A stretch of DNA of 64,000 nt from NCBI GenBank assembly GCA_951230915.1, contig OX579641.1, forward strand, positions 12,564,254 through 12,628,253, given 5' to 3'. Source of the DNA: Antitrichia curtipendula (Eukaryota > Streptophyta > Bryopsida > Hypnales > Leucodontaceae). Position numbers and translations under genes: made by a program. Below the pieces are notes generated by a model. It was not told the DNA's origin. It ran no database searches and saw nothing but the letters and a program-made list of their open reading frames with translations. This document shows, one piece after another, positions 25,201-36,800 of the stretch (the stretch's first letter is position 1; each line of letters starts with the position of its first letter).

Positions 25201-27899
25201 TATTAATAGGCGTTCAAATAAATCACTTTGGGAGCTTCGAGGTAACTAACAAAGTACACCAATAGAAAGAAGAAACCATACCCTAAATTTTTGAATGACA
25301 GAAACATGTTTTGAAAGTCGGTGTAATTGACAATTGCCTTTCATAGTAGACTGTTTTTGTTTTTTGCTTGGGGCACTTAGTGGTTAAGCCATCTGACTGG
25401 ATATCCACGTTCGTAGGAAGTGACGAGAAATTAAAAACATACATGGTGAAACATATGAAGAGACTGTTTACCACTATCGAATGTACAGCTGCAGGGACTG
25501 GCCGTTTCATCAGCTTCAAAACTCGTAAACCCCGTTCAAACGCAGAGATGTTCATGCTGCCATATCATTGACAAATGAAGTATCGTTCAGGGAACAAATT
25601 CAACTAGTGCTTTAAGATCAAAGAAACATAAAATTAAGCTTCCATATAGTGACCACAAAACGTCCCCATGCTCATCTTTAAAGACCTTCGCTTGTATGCA
25701 GCAAAATCAACCAGATTATATCTTCTTCAATCCACTAGTCTGTCCCACTCACATCTTTAATTTCTAAAACCTTGGAAAAAAGGGGACAAACTCTCGACAT
25801 ATGAACCTTCAGTAAGCTACTCACCTAATGGACTCCGATTCACAATCCACAACAGTGCCAGACATCAATTCATACTGATACCGGCATTTTGCACATGGAG
25901 CAACCTGTCCACAAAATCCACTCAGTGGGTCAGACTCATGAGGGATAAAAAACACAAACTCGGATTAAACAACTATGAAGAACCCAGTAACAGTGCTGAA
26001 TGAAGAAAAAGCAACCCCTTCATAGCCTATCATATAACTTGCGCCCTTTCCAACTGGAGCACAGAGAGTATCTAGAGCACCAAAATATTGAAGAGCGAGT
26101 TCACTTTTGAAGCAAGCTTTTCCGTTGTCAAGCATGCAATCACTCTCAGATGAACCCACATGCAAACATGCCGACCAGGAGCTGGATGAAAGGAAACAAA
26201 TAATTATAATGCGAGACACACCGGCCGTTGTAAGCAGAACATGAGCTCACAATCGTGCACCAAAGAAAGAAACTGGATTCCTTTCTTGCTCACTGTTCAT
26301 TGATTCCAAGGGTGTGTTATTTCAGGCGATTCCTCATGAATGTTATGCTCTTGACAATTGGAATTTATATTGGAATTTACATGCAAAGAACAAGTTCGCC
26401 ACAAAGTTTGTTCCTACTATGGAACATCCATTGCCATAGATGAAGGATTTGAGGAGCACCTGGACACCTTGTTGAGGTTGGACGACAGCCAGTGCCGTTC
26501 TGCAAGTGGGGCAGCTGACAACTTTACCGAAAGGAACCTGCAACCCCCGTCTAATCCCTATGTTTGAGAAATTACAAATTGCACACATTGCTTGCAAGTC
26601 TGCATAACATTCTTGAAAAAGAACTTGAAGGAAGAACGAAATTGTATCAAGGAAGAATCTAGGTCTTGAAGATGCTCCAACCCTCTGATTTTACAGCATG
26701 AGTTTAAATTTTTGAAGAAAGAAGTTCATGACATCAATCACTTCAATAGCTCCTGGACAGAAGCTCCTAAACTGACACCTCCGAAGCAAGCAGATGTAGC
26801 ATGGTGTTGTACACCATTCTCAAGCATTTTTGTATGTTGCAAGTTGAACAGTACGAGGTGTGCACTATTAAAAAACCTCAGAACATTATGTGAGACCGAG
26901 TTCTCTCAAAATTGAGAAACAGAACAGCACAATAGAGAATGCATTTGGCTATCTAATAGTTAGTAAAAGAGAGTACCTCATCTCCAGCCGGCACTCCGCG
27001 GCGTCGAACATCTGCCACTAATTCAATAGCATCTGCCACCCGCAAAGATGCTGCTAATCCTCTCACCAGTGTAGCGTAAGTATTCACATTAGGTTGTGCC
27101 CACCGCCATCCTTCAACATATGATTTTTTCTCTGTCATAAATCCACACAAGAGATTCATTCCTAGGCAATAGCAAATTACTATTAGATTGGCAAATTTGA
27201 GATGCTACAATTTGACATTGCCAAAGAAAAGGTTCCACAATCTTGACAAGGCTTACCATCACGTTCAACTCGCCGTTGAATGACGCTGCCACGCATGGCT
27301 TTCAAAACAGAGAACGCGAGCTCTGAGTTTCCTTGAGCCAGAGCATTCAATATGAGCTTGGAGCACTCTTGGTTGCTCACCACTCCACCAGAGATCCCAG
27401 CTCTCTCGGCAATCACTGTCAACGCTGCTCCTGCATCACTCGCCATCGCTACTTGCCTCCAAAACCCTGTATCCCCAGTTTCCCCTGTTTCTCCTGTTTC
27501 CCCTGTTTCCTCTGCTTGCGGTACGCTTGCACTGGCTTCCAAATTCTCCTTCAGCTTCTCAGCTGCCGACTCGGCTATCTTCCCAAGTGCATCGATGTCC
27601 TCGCTCAACAAGGGTTGCGCACCGTCCTCCACAAGCCTGTTCTCGGATTCTGATTTGGAAGCGTCTGCACTCGTGGCTGCATTGTCGACCTGGGTGCGAG
27701 GATTTTCAGAAGCTGCGAAACAAGAAAACTCTCTTCTGCCAATTTCAGCGAAAGCTTGGAACCCGTTCTGCTTCCACAACAAGGATTGTGGGAGAGATAC
27801 TTCAGCCGTTCGCAGCTTTGGACCTTGAATGGTTCGCAGGTGGGCGTACTCCGACCTGGAGAAGAGTACACTCGCCACATGGCTAGAGACGCTCGCCAT
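22206..27899 (-). CDS. Plastid-targeted PPR-like protein with zinc ribbon, two membrane spans and C-terminal coiled coil
   Basis: Twelve exons join in phase with GT-AG introns: 27257-27899, 26977-27161, 26460-26537, 25825-25904, 25472-25556, 24546-24965, 23900-24007, 23608-23675, 23167-23254, 22894-22965, 22654-22704, 22206-22286. The product is 652 residues. The start ATG at 27899 opens a Ser-rich transit-like N-terminus; an upstream in-frame Met-like start is less likely. Residues about 190-276 are helical and PPR-like (YATLVRGLAASLRVADA). CPTC (285-288) and CAKC (306-309) form a probable zinc ribbon. Two hydrophobic spans lie near 443-460 and 472-492, followed by a charged coiled coil to the end. 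I recognise this as a single-copy-type plant family of unknown exact function, often labelled PPR protein, probably anchored in a plastid membrane. An (ETG)4 codon repeat lies near residue 175. Introns carry several miniature elements. Confidence 0.93.
22374..22547. mobile_element. CACTA-type miniature element remnant with a 65-bp hairpin, in an intron
   Basis: It begins CACTATAAGAAAC. Its arms 22416-22480 and 22483-22547 are inverted copies over 65 bases with one mismatch and a two-base loop. A related element with intact ends and target duplication is at 34020-34151. The right terminus is missing here. It lies in the last intron of the plastid protein gene, so it would be transcribed into a long RNA hairpin. 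Confidence 0.78.
23390..23487. mobile_element. Partial piggyBac-like MITE in an intron
   Basis: The right end reads (inverted) CCCCTCAGTGCCCAAAC, preceded by a TTAG that probably decayed from TTAA. The inner sequence ATCGACTATTTATAAGCTTCC matches the element at 36180-36345. The left end was not found. It is in intron 8 of the plastid protein gene. Confidence 0.6.
25163..25383. mobile_element. piggyBac-like MITE in intron 5 of the plastid protein gene
   Basis: The left end is TCACTAAGTGCCCAAATG and the right end, inverted, is CCACTAAGTGCCCCAAG. The flanks are TTGA on the left (TTAA with one change) and TTAA on the right (25384-25387). It is 221 bp and non-coding. It belongs to the same subfamily as 36180-36345. 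Confidence 0.75.
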
Positions 27900-29482
27900 T
27901 ATCTCCTTCACAAGGGCTACGAGGTCGTCACCCTGTGCGACACAACATTCTGCTGCATTGAAGAAAACGATGCAGCAACACACTCACACACACACACTAA
28001 CACACATGCCTCCGGCCCTTATACCACGCCCACCACTTCTCATATCCTTTGTGAAATCTCCAAATCTTCAAAACGCAATTTCACACCCAAAATCAAAAAT
28101 CGAATTGGTGCCCTCCTCTGAAATCCAAATTCAAATCCAAAGTCTCCACTGTAAGTTCTCAGGTGGATAGCGACCACAACGCACGCCGAATTCTTCAATT
28201 TCTGCCGCAACATGTGAATACCCAGTTTTGAAAAACAGACAAGAGCTTGCTCGACAAAAAATTTCGAGGATTTCGCGAGAATTTTGCGAGGATTTGGGGG
28301 GTTCAGAAAAGTATCTGCGGAGGCGGGAGGAGATTGGCTGCTGCTATATCCAACATCTAAAATCCCGGGTGTGTTTATTATTGTGTGGATGAGAAATGGT
28401 AATAGGTCATCCTTGGGACGCTCACCTCAAGAATGAGAATTGACCATTGTGGCGGCAAATAGGTGGTTATGTGACTTATGTATGTCATCAGATGCCTTTT
28501 GAAATCGAAGAGACGGCGTCGCAGTGGTGACTTTCAGAGATCGGAAGGCGGAAGATGGAGCCATCCTGCTGTGACGGCAAATGACTGTTCTGTACAGAGG
28601 ATGCAGGTGGTGCAACTCCTTGAATCAGGTACTTCGAATTAGCAGTGTTGTATTGATGCCATGCAAAAAAACAGAAAAATTCCTTTCAGTTTCGGGTTTC
28701 TCAGGATGAGTATGATGAATCCATCTCACCGATGTTGTATGAAGATTGCCCTCTTTGCAAAGAACCTGAACCCTAGAATCATGAACATGTATCCCGTAAC
28801 ATCGTCAGTTGCTAACGCTCATCATCTGTTCTCCTAGTCCTTGTTCTCATCGTCCTTTATGCTTTCTTCATAGTCATTTCAGTATCCGTAATCTGAATGT
28901 ACTCACGCAGAGTCTGACCTACGAATTTTATTCAAGTGGGTGAGATTGGAACAGGTGGAAAGCTTCTTGGGCATGGATGCTTCTTGCAACCCAGACTTGG
29001 ATCACCTCGACAGAGAAAGGAGCGTCGCCGATTGTTTGCCGATCATGTGGAGCATGATCCATCAAGTGAGCGTTCTATCAACAATCTCTTGCCGGTGGCC
29101 GTAGCATTCTTGAACTTCAAGGCAGGGGAGCCTTTGCTTTCCATGAATCTAGGCTCCTTTCAACATAGAACATCTTGAATGCAAGCTTGCCCATTCAAGT
29201 TTGTGGTCACTGTAACATAAATGTATTCTCCCTTTCCTTCCCATTCAAGAATGTTATGGCCTTCACAAAATACAGTCACGAAACCTATTAGTTGCTTGCA
29301 TTTACAATTGTATTTGATGTTGATGTTGGTTGTTGATATCGGAGATGATGGTAAGATGTGCAGAACGGCATGGGCATGCAACCAACGGTCACAGAGGAGA
29401 GTGATGTTTATTCTTTAGAGCGATGAGGTGGCTTGAGCATGAGATTTTCTCGCCACAGATAGAGCAAAGCATGAATTGAAGC
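27900..29482. promoter_or_regulatory. Shared upstream region between two divergent genes
   Basis: About 1.6 kb separates the start codons of the minus-strand plastid protein and the plus-strand mitochondrial carrier, so both promoters must lie here. A CA microsatellite sits at about 27977-28008 within 110 bases of the plastid gene start. No further gene was recognised. An 80-codon frame at 28936-29178 has no known relatives that I can name. Confidence 0.5.
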
Positions 29483-31077
29483 ATGAGGAGTCATCTGGTG
29501 GAGGTGGGGAAGGATTTGACGGCCGGCACCATGGCCGGCATCGCCCAGCTGTTGGTCGGACACCCATTTGACACTGTGAAGGTGAAGCTGCAGTCGCAGA
29601 TGGCGAGCTCCCAGCCGCCCAAGTACAGTGGCGCCTGGGACGCCGTGAAGAAGATCGTGGCTAGCGAGGGTCCCAAGGGCTTGTACCGTGGCCTTGGTGC
29701 TCCTTTGGCTGCTGTGGCTCTTTTCAACGCGGTGCTCTTCACTGCGAGAGGCCAGATGGAAGCCTTGCTCTCCCACAACAAGAAAGAGGTTTACACCACG
29801 CTCAGCGTTCGACAGCAAATGGTGGCCGGCATGGGAGCTGGGGTTGCTGTCTCCTTCGTGGCTTGTCCCACGGAGCTTATCAAGTGCAGGCTGCAAGCTC
29901 AAAGCAGCATCACTACAGCAGACTCTGCTCCTCCACCTCCTGTAAGGTAGGAGAAAACCTATCTCTGTCATATTTTGCATTGAACATAAGCTGGTCCTTG
30001 CTTTTGTCTGATGTTTGCTCATTCTTATTAGCAATTACAGGGGGATTTCAGCAATCCTAGATTAATCCTTTTAAGGTCACTAGAAGACTTAAGATTTCAT
30101 CTCAAGATAAGATGTTTAGGTGGCATACGTTCTCCTATTTGGTATGCCCTCATTGTGCAAGATTTTTTGTGTATGTAATCAGGACATTGGTGGAATTGGA
30201 TTCTCTTACACTTGATGAAGAGAACAAAACACCAAAGATACATGATCAAGACATTCAACAAAGTACTTCTACAGAGGTCCTCATCAACCCTAGCCCTAAT
30301 TTCGAGATTCTCAATCTCCAAGAAGACATAGGATTGAGGACCTTGGTGGTGAATCATTGTGTACCAAAACAACATGAACAAAATGTTGTAGATTTGGAAG
30401 CTCTTGTAAGATCAGAAGTAGCAGAGATTCAACCTTGCAAGTACTCTGGCTCTATGGATGTGGCTATGCAAATTTACCAAAGTGAAGGAGGTGTATTAGG
30501 GTTTTTCAAGGGCTTGTCACCCACATTTTTGCGAGAGGTGTTTGGTAATGCAGCTTATTTCGGTTCATATCAAGGTATGGTTGGAATACATGAAGACAAA
30601 TGTATTTATGTGAGTGTAACATACCATCTAAGAGAGAATACTCTAGGTGATACAATGCTTTAAATCTTTTGAAAGAATCACAATTATTTATTATAGAATA
30701 TGGTGGTTTTTTATATTATTTTATTATCTTTAGTTTAAGCATTTCGGTGTTAATTTCCAATAGGTACAAAACAATTGATGTCCAAGGGAGGCACTGGGAA
30801 GGACTTGAGCACTGTGTCTCTATTGGTAGCGGGAGGCATTGCAGGTGCCATGTTTTGGTTGTGTGTGTATCCAGCGGATGTCATCAAGAGCATGATGCAA
30901 CTTGATGACTATCATAATCCCAAGTACACCGGTGTATTTGATGCATTTCAAAAGGTGTTCAAGTCTCAAGGCATGAAAGGATTTTACTATGGATTTGGAC
31001 CTGCTATGGCTAGGAGTGTATTGGCCAATGCTATTTGTTTCTATGTCTATGAGCTTGTCCGGAAGGCTTTCAAATAA
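29483..31077 (+). CDS. BOU: Mitochondrial carrier, BOU (carnitine/acylcarnitine carrier-like) family
   Basis: There are three exons: 29483-29946, 30411-30574 and 30764-31077, in phase, encoding 313 residues, near the usual 300. Each third carries the carrier signature P-x-D/E-x-x-K: HPFDTVKVKLQ (27-37), CPTELIKCRLQ, and YPADVIKSMMQ. FNAVLFTARGQME and GPAMARSV are typical of the plant BOU/SLC25A20-like group, which sits in the inner mitochondrial membrane and in Arabidopsis is needed for photorespiratory metabolism. The exon 2 start is uncertain: 30183 is also in phase with a better pyrimidine tract and would add 76 residues (389 total). Two repeat-turn prolines usual in the family are changed (REVFGNA, ARSVLANA). 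Exon 1 is strongly GC-rich while exons 2-3 are AT-rich. Confidence 0.9.
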
Positions 31078-31434
31078 AGCACTTTCATCTTGTTCTTGTA
31101 ATGCAACATAACATTCTTAAAAGGGTTTGCGAACACCTAAAGCAATTTTCTAATTAAAGAAAAATCAAGGTAACCAAGATGCCTTGATTGTTTGACATCT
31201 TCTTTCTTTGGCACAAATCCCTTTACATTTTGAATTCCAAAACAAAATGGTCAACATTGATTTCTTTACCTCTCAAATTCAAGAACTCAATCAATTGGTA
31301 TAAATTGGTATAGTCCTTGTCAAAGACAATGTTGCTACATTGAAAAGGTAAGTGATCAACATTGCCTTAGAATGTTGTAAGTTAAGGACATCAACTTTTA
31401 AAATCAAATGTTTACAAATAGGGACAAGCAACTA
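31078..31434. other. 3' region of the carrier gene
   Basis: AT-rich sequence lies between the carrier stop codon and the pogo-like element. It probably includes the 3' untranslated region. No gene is seen. Confidence 0.5.
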
Positions 31435-31637
31435 CAATCAGACCTCGATAAGTGTTAGGGGTTGGGAGCATACTTTTAGTTAACACTTAGACACTAATAA
31501 CACATAACATTTATAGAAGGTGATTCCGATGATTTGTAACACTTATAAAAAATAACATTTAGAGGAATTAAAAAGGTAAATACATAACATTTATAGAAAA
31601 AATGGATGAAATTACAAAATATTGATTCATCATTCAT

Positions 31638-32880
31638 CTAAGTCCGTTGAAAGAATGAATCGATAATACTTTGGCGAGTTTCTGCTACACGTCAAGATTC
31701 TATTTCCTTTTCTAGTGCTTCAATATTCCTAATAGATAACATGGTGTCATTAGGTCTTTGCTCCAAAAACTTTTTCAAAGTTTGAAGAGCACTACCTACA
31801 TCTTTAACCCCTAAAGGACCAAACACCGTTTTTTGACAACATAGCGTTTTGGGGCAGCTCACCACAAATGGAATTTTTATTTTTTTTCTTTGAAATTTTC
31901 ACACAAGATGTGCCCGAGGAGTAGCTTTAGGGACCAACAATTTTCATAACTTTTGACCACATGGTTAAAAAGTTATGGTATGATATGTAGTTTTCATTGT
32001 TCGGCGGGCAGCCCGGGCAGCAAAAAAAACTTCTTTAAAAATCATTTTCTAGAGAAATAAAAATTTGAAATTGGTTCTCTAGATTTATGTGCACAAGGAA
32101 AGCTTTGAATCATTCCACTTTGATTTATGAGATGAAAGTTATGAGGAATTTTAGTTGTGGGTAGTTTGTGGGTAGTTATGGAATCTCTACTCTAAAATAA
32201 ACTTTGAAGTCCTTTATTTAACTCAATTTTCAATATTTTTGGAAAAAAATATAAACGCAAGGTGTAGATTGTTTATTACAACATTATAATCGTTTGGATT
32301 GGCATTTTTCAGTTCCATAATTAAATCCTTAACAATTTAGTGTTTTGAATCATTTTCTACTTCTTTCTACTTACTATTTTTTTCCTATATGTTGTACAAT
32401 TCCAAATGATCTGAAATTTTTCAAGCATGTAGCTAACTTGCTTTGAAGAATGAATCCAAAGAGTTACCACCATTTTGGACATTTTTTCATACAAATGTGA
32501 CCATGTGAAGTGCAGCTGCCCGGTTTTTCGCAGGGACAAAAAAAAGGTTTTTATCACTCCAAATGCTAATTTCTTGCAATCTACACGGTGGAAATTTCTG
32601 AAATTTTTTCCACATCTTCTCAAACTAGTTTACTACAAGATCCTACGGTTACATGTGTCCAAAAGTGTTTTTTTTCCAAAATTTGGTACTTGTACTAGAA
32701 ATGGCAGTTTGGGAGCATTTTTTGTGAAAACATAGTCAAAAAACTTTAGGGGTTAAAGCCTACAACCTCTTCTACTATATCGTGAGGATTACTATCTTCG
32801 TGTTCGCTACCTTGTTGTTGAGATGGAAGCATTTCAAGAATTTCTTCATCAGTCCTCGAGTGTTAGGGGTCTCAGTCTCA
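31638..32880 (-). pseudogene. C-terminal fragment of a pogo-like transposase, split by an insertion
   Basis: On the minus strand, the part upstream of the insert (about 32757-32850) reads ILEMLPSQQQGSEHED then DIVEEVVG. The part downstream (31638-31803) reads VGSALQTLKKFLEQ, RNIEALEKEIES, a TGA stop, then RVAETRQSIIDSFFQRT and a natural stop. A short helical L-x2-FLEQ segment followed by a terminal I/T-x-DFF/DSFF is typical of Tigger/pogo transposases. The two parts join in one frame when the inserted element and one TTAA are skipped. It cannot be active because the DNA-binding and DDE domains are absent. Confidence 0.72.
31808..32752. mobile_element. piggyBac-like non-autonomous element nested in the pogo remnant
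   Basis: The ends are CCCCTAAAG and CTTTAGGGG with TTAA on both sides (31804-31807; 32753-32756). It is 945 bp with no coding frame, and its interior matches 12957-13897 in reverse orientation. Its removal leaves one TTAA and rejoins the transposase frame (codons GTA GGC TTT AAA GAT GTA), a clean empty-site reconstruction. Confidence 0.88.
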
Positions 32881-33373
32881 GAGGATATCAAACTTAGTTG
32901 TTCCAATACATCTACCTATTAGTTTGTTTCTAGAATGGACATCTAGAGTCACTTTGCAACTAGAAACTATTACTTTACCTCAAAATTATCTCCCCCCAAG
33001 CGATGGCTCTTACGAAAAGCCTTTTTTTGGAAACTTATCACTTACCAAGGTAAAATTAACAAAGTCGAGAGCGCGACATTGCGTAACACTTAACAAATAA
33101 CACTTACTAGTCTTAATTCTAAGGGAGCGGAAATCTCCATAACACATATAGAGTTTTAACACTTATCGAGGTAACACTTATCGAGGTCTGACTGTACACT
33201 ACAAGAGGTTCTATCCATGTAGCACTAGCTTATTTTCCAAGTAAGGTAGCTGCTCAAACTTCCTCAAGATTGCAAACTTTATTTGATGCAATTCACTTCC
33301 ACCCCTTCAATCCCAAAGCAACAAAGCACACAAAACAAGTCCAAACATACATCTCAATCAATGTATCATTTAA

Positions 33374-33613
33374 CCCTTAAACATAGAGCTAGTGATTGTA
33401 GAAATCATCACTTTTGATATGGTGTGACATCATTTTCTTAGAAAACCCAAAAAATATTCACTGAAAGTCAAACTACTATACAAGATCTCTCCTTTATACA
33501 AGATCTCTCCTTTCTGTACAAAGTTCCAAGGATGAAGAATTGCACTTCTATGCTACATAGAAAAATTCTTTGTCATCCATCAAACAAAAAACATCCTCGG
33601 CATCGTTTAAGGG
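33374..33613. mobile_element. Short piggyBac-like MITE, CCCTTAAAC ends
   Basis: The ends CCCTTAAAC and GTTTAAGGG are flanked by TTAA (33370-33373; 33614-33617). It is 240 bp. The interior matches 48865-49084 in reverse orientation and the partial copy at 49096-49270. Confidence 0.8.
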
Positions 33614-33818
33614 TTAAATAAACTGACAAGAGGATATAGCATTAGTTTCATACACTCAAAATCCACAAGCAATCCAATTGTGAAAGGTAGTGAGTCTCAG
33701 GAAATGGTCGACTTCATAAGATCCAAAACGAATATTGGTAAAAGAATCATGTGATTCATATGTTGATGAGGTGAATATTAATACTAGAAATTAAAAGGTA
33801 TCAAGAAAGAAACAAAAA

Positions 33819-36800
33819 TCATATCGCTCGTTCTACCCACCCGGGAACAGTGATGGAGCCCCTCAGACCTAGTCGCCGTAAAAAGATGGCATATAGGACG
33901 TGGAGTAGGAAAACAAATGAGAAACAGTTTACCACCAACTGCACGCAACATCACCAAGAAAAAAATTAGACAAAAGCAAGGACACATTTCAATATAAAAA
34001 GTCATGAGCTTCCTGGAGACAATATAAGAAACCCGTGTCTAAGTTTGACGAGTTTTTTTTGACATCCAATGTAACAACTCATGTTTTTATGTCAACAATG
34101 ACATCCTATGTTTTCAGGTTGACACAAGAAAAACTGGGGTTTCTTATAGTGAGACGTTCATTGACAGAAGAAGAATACCGATCACAACAGAAAACAAAAG
34201 AGACAAGACAGTTGCTCAAAATATCAAGATGAGCAAACCTGCATCTTCCACAATGTTTTTAAATTTTACGAGCAGAGGGAGATACTCACCAAGGTGGCAA
34301 ACACCACATAAATCATGGGCATTGTTGGCACTAAGTTGATCCCTAATGCCGCCAGCATGTAAGATAATGATGCATGAGCATTCATGGTTATCTGCACAAC
34401 CAAGCAAACAAGTTTCATGGACAGATATTGGCATCCACTGGGTAAATTATAAATGTTTTTGGAACACACTGTGAGAGCTACATGAAATGAATGAATTACA
34501 TTCAAATTTGTGGAAATAGCAATTCTTGTCTACTCTTCAGGGATGTGATTACCATGGTCACCAAGGTAGTCTGCTCTTAAAGCAGTCACTTAGGAGCTGA
34601 TTGCGTTTTGGGGGTAGCTAAACTCCTTAGAAACAATTTTCAGTAAATTTTTGTAGGAAGAAAAATGGAACTGACATCTAACCCAAGCCGTTTCATATTT
34701 TTTGGACCTCATGGAATTAGTTATGAATTTTTGAAGTGGAAATGTTATGGTCACTAAAACCGACCACCTCCTGAAATGTATATTGTTGGTACATTGAAGA
34801 AAGCAAAATGTACCTTTGCGTCATGATCACTTTTAGAACACGGTCGCTTTAAGAGCACACTACCTTAGGTGCTTAATGAGTTTTGTGCAAGGTTCTGAAC
34901 TAGTTCATGTAGGATGGGAAGGAAAGGAAAACTTGCAAAAATGGAGATCTTACGGTTAGATATGGGTTACATTCTTCCTGGGTCATAATTAATTTTGCCT
35001 AAGAAGTTCCAGATCTACATTCCCCTTCCTATCAGACTCTTAGGGGAAAAAACTGGACTTGCTCATATCCAAGAATTATTCTATATCTGGTCCCACTTTA
35101 TTCAACTAATTTCACAAATTATAGAGCAGAATAACTCACCAGAGCTAGAATATTGTCTCTCAACAACCATGAAGTCATAAGTACAAACCCCAATGATCCC
35201 AGGCACCTGACCTGCAAAACCAGGAAATCATTGACCTCGAGTAAGTCCCAGCATGGCACAAACAGCGACAACAGATTCTCTTTTGCGGTTATGAAGTCAA
35301 GTATAAACCTAGTTCATAGGTCTCATAGTTGAATAGGTCTCTTAATTGGCCAAATTACAAGGAAATTTGCTGAACAAAGAGAAGAGATCATTACCACTGT
35401 GCAGGCTGCTATGGAGAGACCCCAGTTTAGGTTCCATCTGCAAAGTTAAAACCCACATCTGTTCAGTTCACCTGTAAACCAAAAGGATCAACTCCTCTCT
35501 TGGCTTAAGTAGACTAGCTGAGGGTTATGAATGACTTACTTCCAGAAGGCTCCCATAGCTAGCCCCACAAATCCATGCATCAACTGCAATTCATCAATTG
35601 TCACTTGATAAGTTCGTCACTGCAACCCAGAAACTCGGCAACAACGGTGATCACGCTCTAAATAGTACATGAAAAAACACACAAAAACCACACAAAAATC
35701 ACAGAAACCTTCGCATCAACATGAGCAGTCTGGATCTAGATCGTCAAGCAACGAGCAGATAGCAGACCAGGTAAGAAGCAGCCTTTAGAGGTCCCGAAAG
35801 TATAAGCAGTAACATAGCCGTTGCCACCTGGAGAGAGCCAAAACAGCGAATTCATCAAGACCTAGACAAACGCCTGAATTACACAAAAACTTTAACAGAC
35901 TTGCTTTTTCATATGCTTTCCTATACATACGTCCAAAAGGGAGAAGCTTAGGTTTTGAATCATCATACCATTGTCTTTCTACCTGCAGCAGGACCCCAAC
36001 GCATAGAAGATATAACCACTGGTAAAGGGAAGAAACATCCAAAATAAGCCTGCCATCCGGCAAAGCCTATTAGTTTAACCACAATAGTTTCATCACAAGA
36101 CTATCACATGGATCCTCAAGCAGGTATACTACGAACGCTAGCCACTTCTTTGAGGTCTACATATATGGTGCTAACTAGACCCTAAGTGCCCAAATGTAGC
36201 CGAAATAAAATCAATTAGGAAGCTTCAGGGAAGGAGGCAAAATATACCAACAAAGAGAGGAAACCATGTTCCAGATTTTTGGAGTTAGTAGAATCGACTA
36301 TTAGCTTCCAAAGCGTACTTTATATTCTTAGTTTGGGCACTTGCAGATAGAAGTACTGAATCCTTGTACATGCCTTGCATAACAGAAGACAGCAACTTCA
36401 ACCCCAAACAATTTACCTCAATTCGAAGAAGATTGCTAAGGAAGTAAGCAAGGCCTGCAGTGGCAGCCAGCATGGCACATTCTACCAATCGCACAGTACT
36501 TCGCAGCTCACTTCCATCTCCTGTCAATATGGAACCATCTTCATCTCGTCCATCTGCTTTTGAATCGGGCGTCTTGTCATCTGACGTCGTACCAGCAGGT
36601 AAACCCGAATCGATTACTGATTTACAACAGAAGACTCCTGGAAGAATTTGCCCAATTCCTGTCCTTTTCAGGTATATATATTTAGGTCTAAGAGTAGTGC
36701 CAGTTATAGCTATTTGTTGAGTCGAATAATTTGGAAGAAACCCTGGCTGTACAGACAAAAGGCCAATCTATCAATACCTGCATGCAACATAATGCGGCAA

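Larger units (their letters stand above)
31435..33194. mobile_element. pogo-like DNA transposon remnant (TA flanks)
   Basis: The left end reads CAATCAGACCTCGATAAG and the right end, inverted, CAGTCAGACCTCGATAAG, each preceded by TA (31433-31434; 33195-33196). Sub-terminal AACACTTATCGAGG and AACACTTA words recur, as in plant pogo/Lemi1-type ends (CAGT-A/C-x-ACCTC). The interior retains a minus-strand pogo transposase C-terminus. It is interrupted by a piggyBac-like element at 31808-32752. Without that insert it is about 0.8 kb, so most of the transposase, including the DDE core, is already deleted. Confidence 0.78.

Noticed and set aside
27333..28170. Several plus-strand frames of 106-158 codons
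   Set aside because: Antisense shadows of the first exon of the plastid protein gene and of the CA-repeat region next to it.
29408..30034. 208-codon minus-strand frame opposite the carrier gene
   Set aside because: Antisense shadow of GC-rich BOU exon 1. No domain is recognised.
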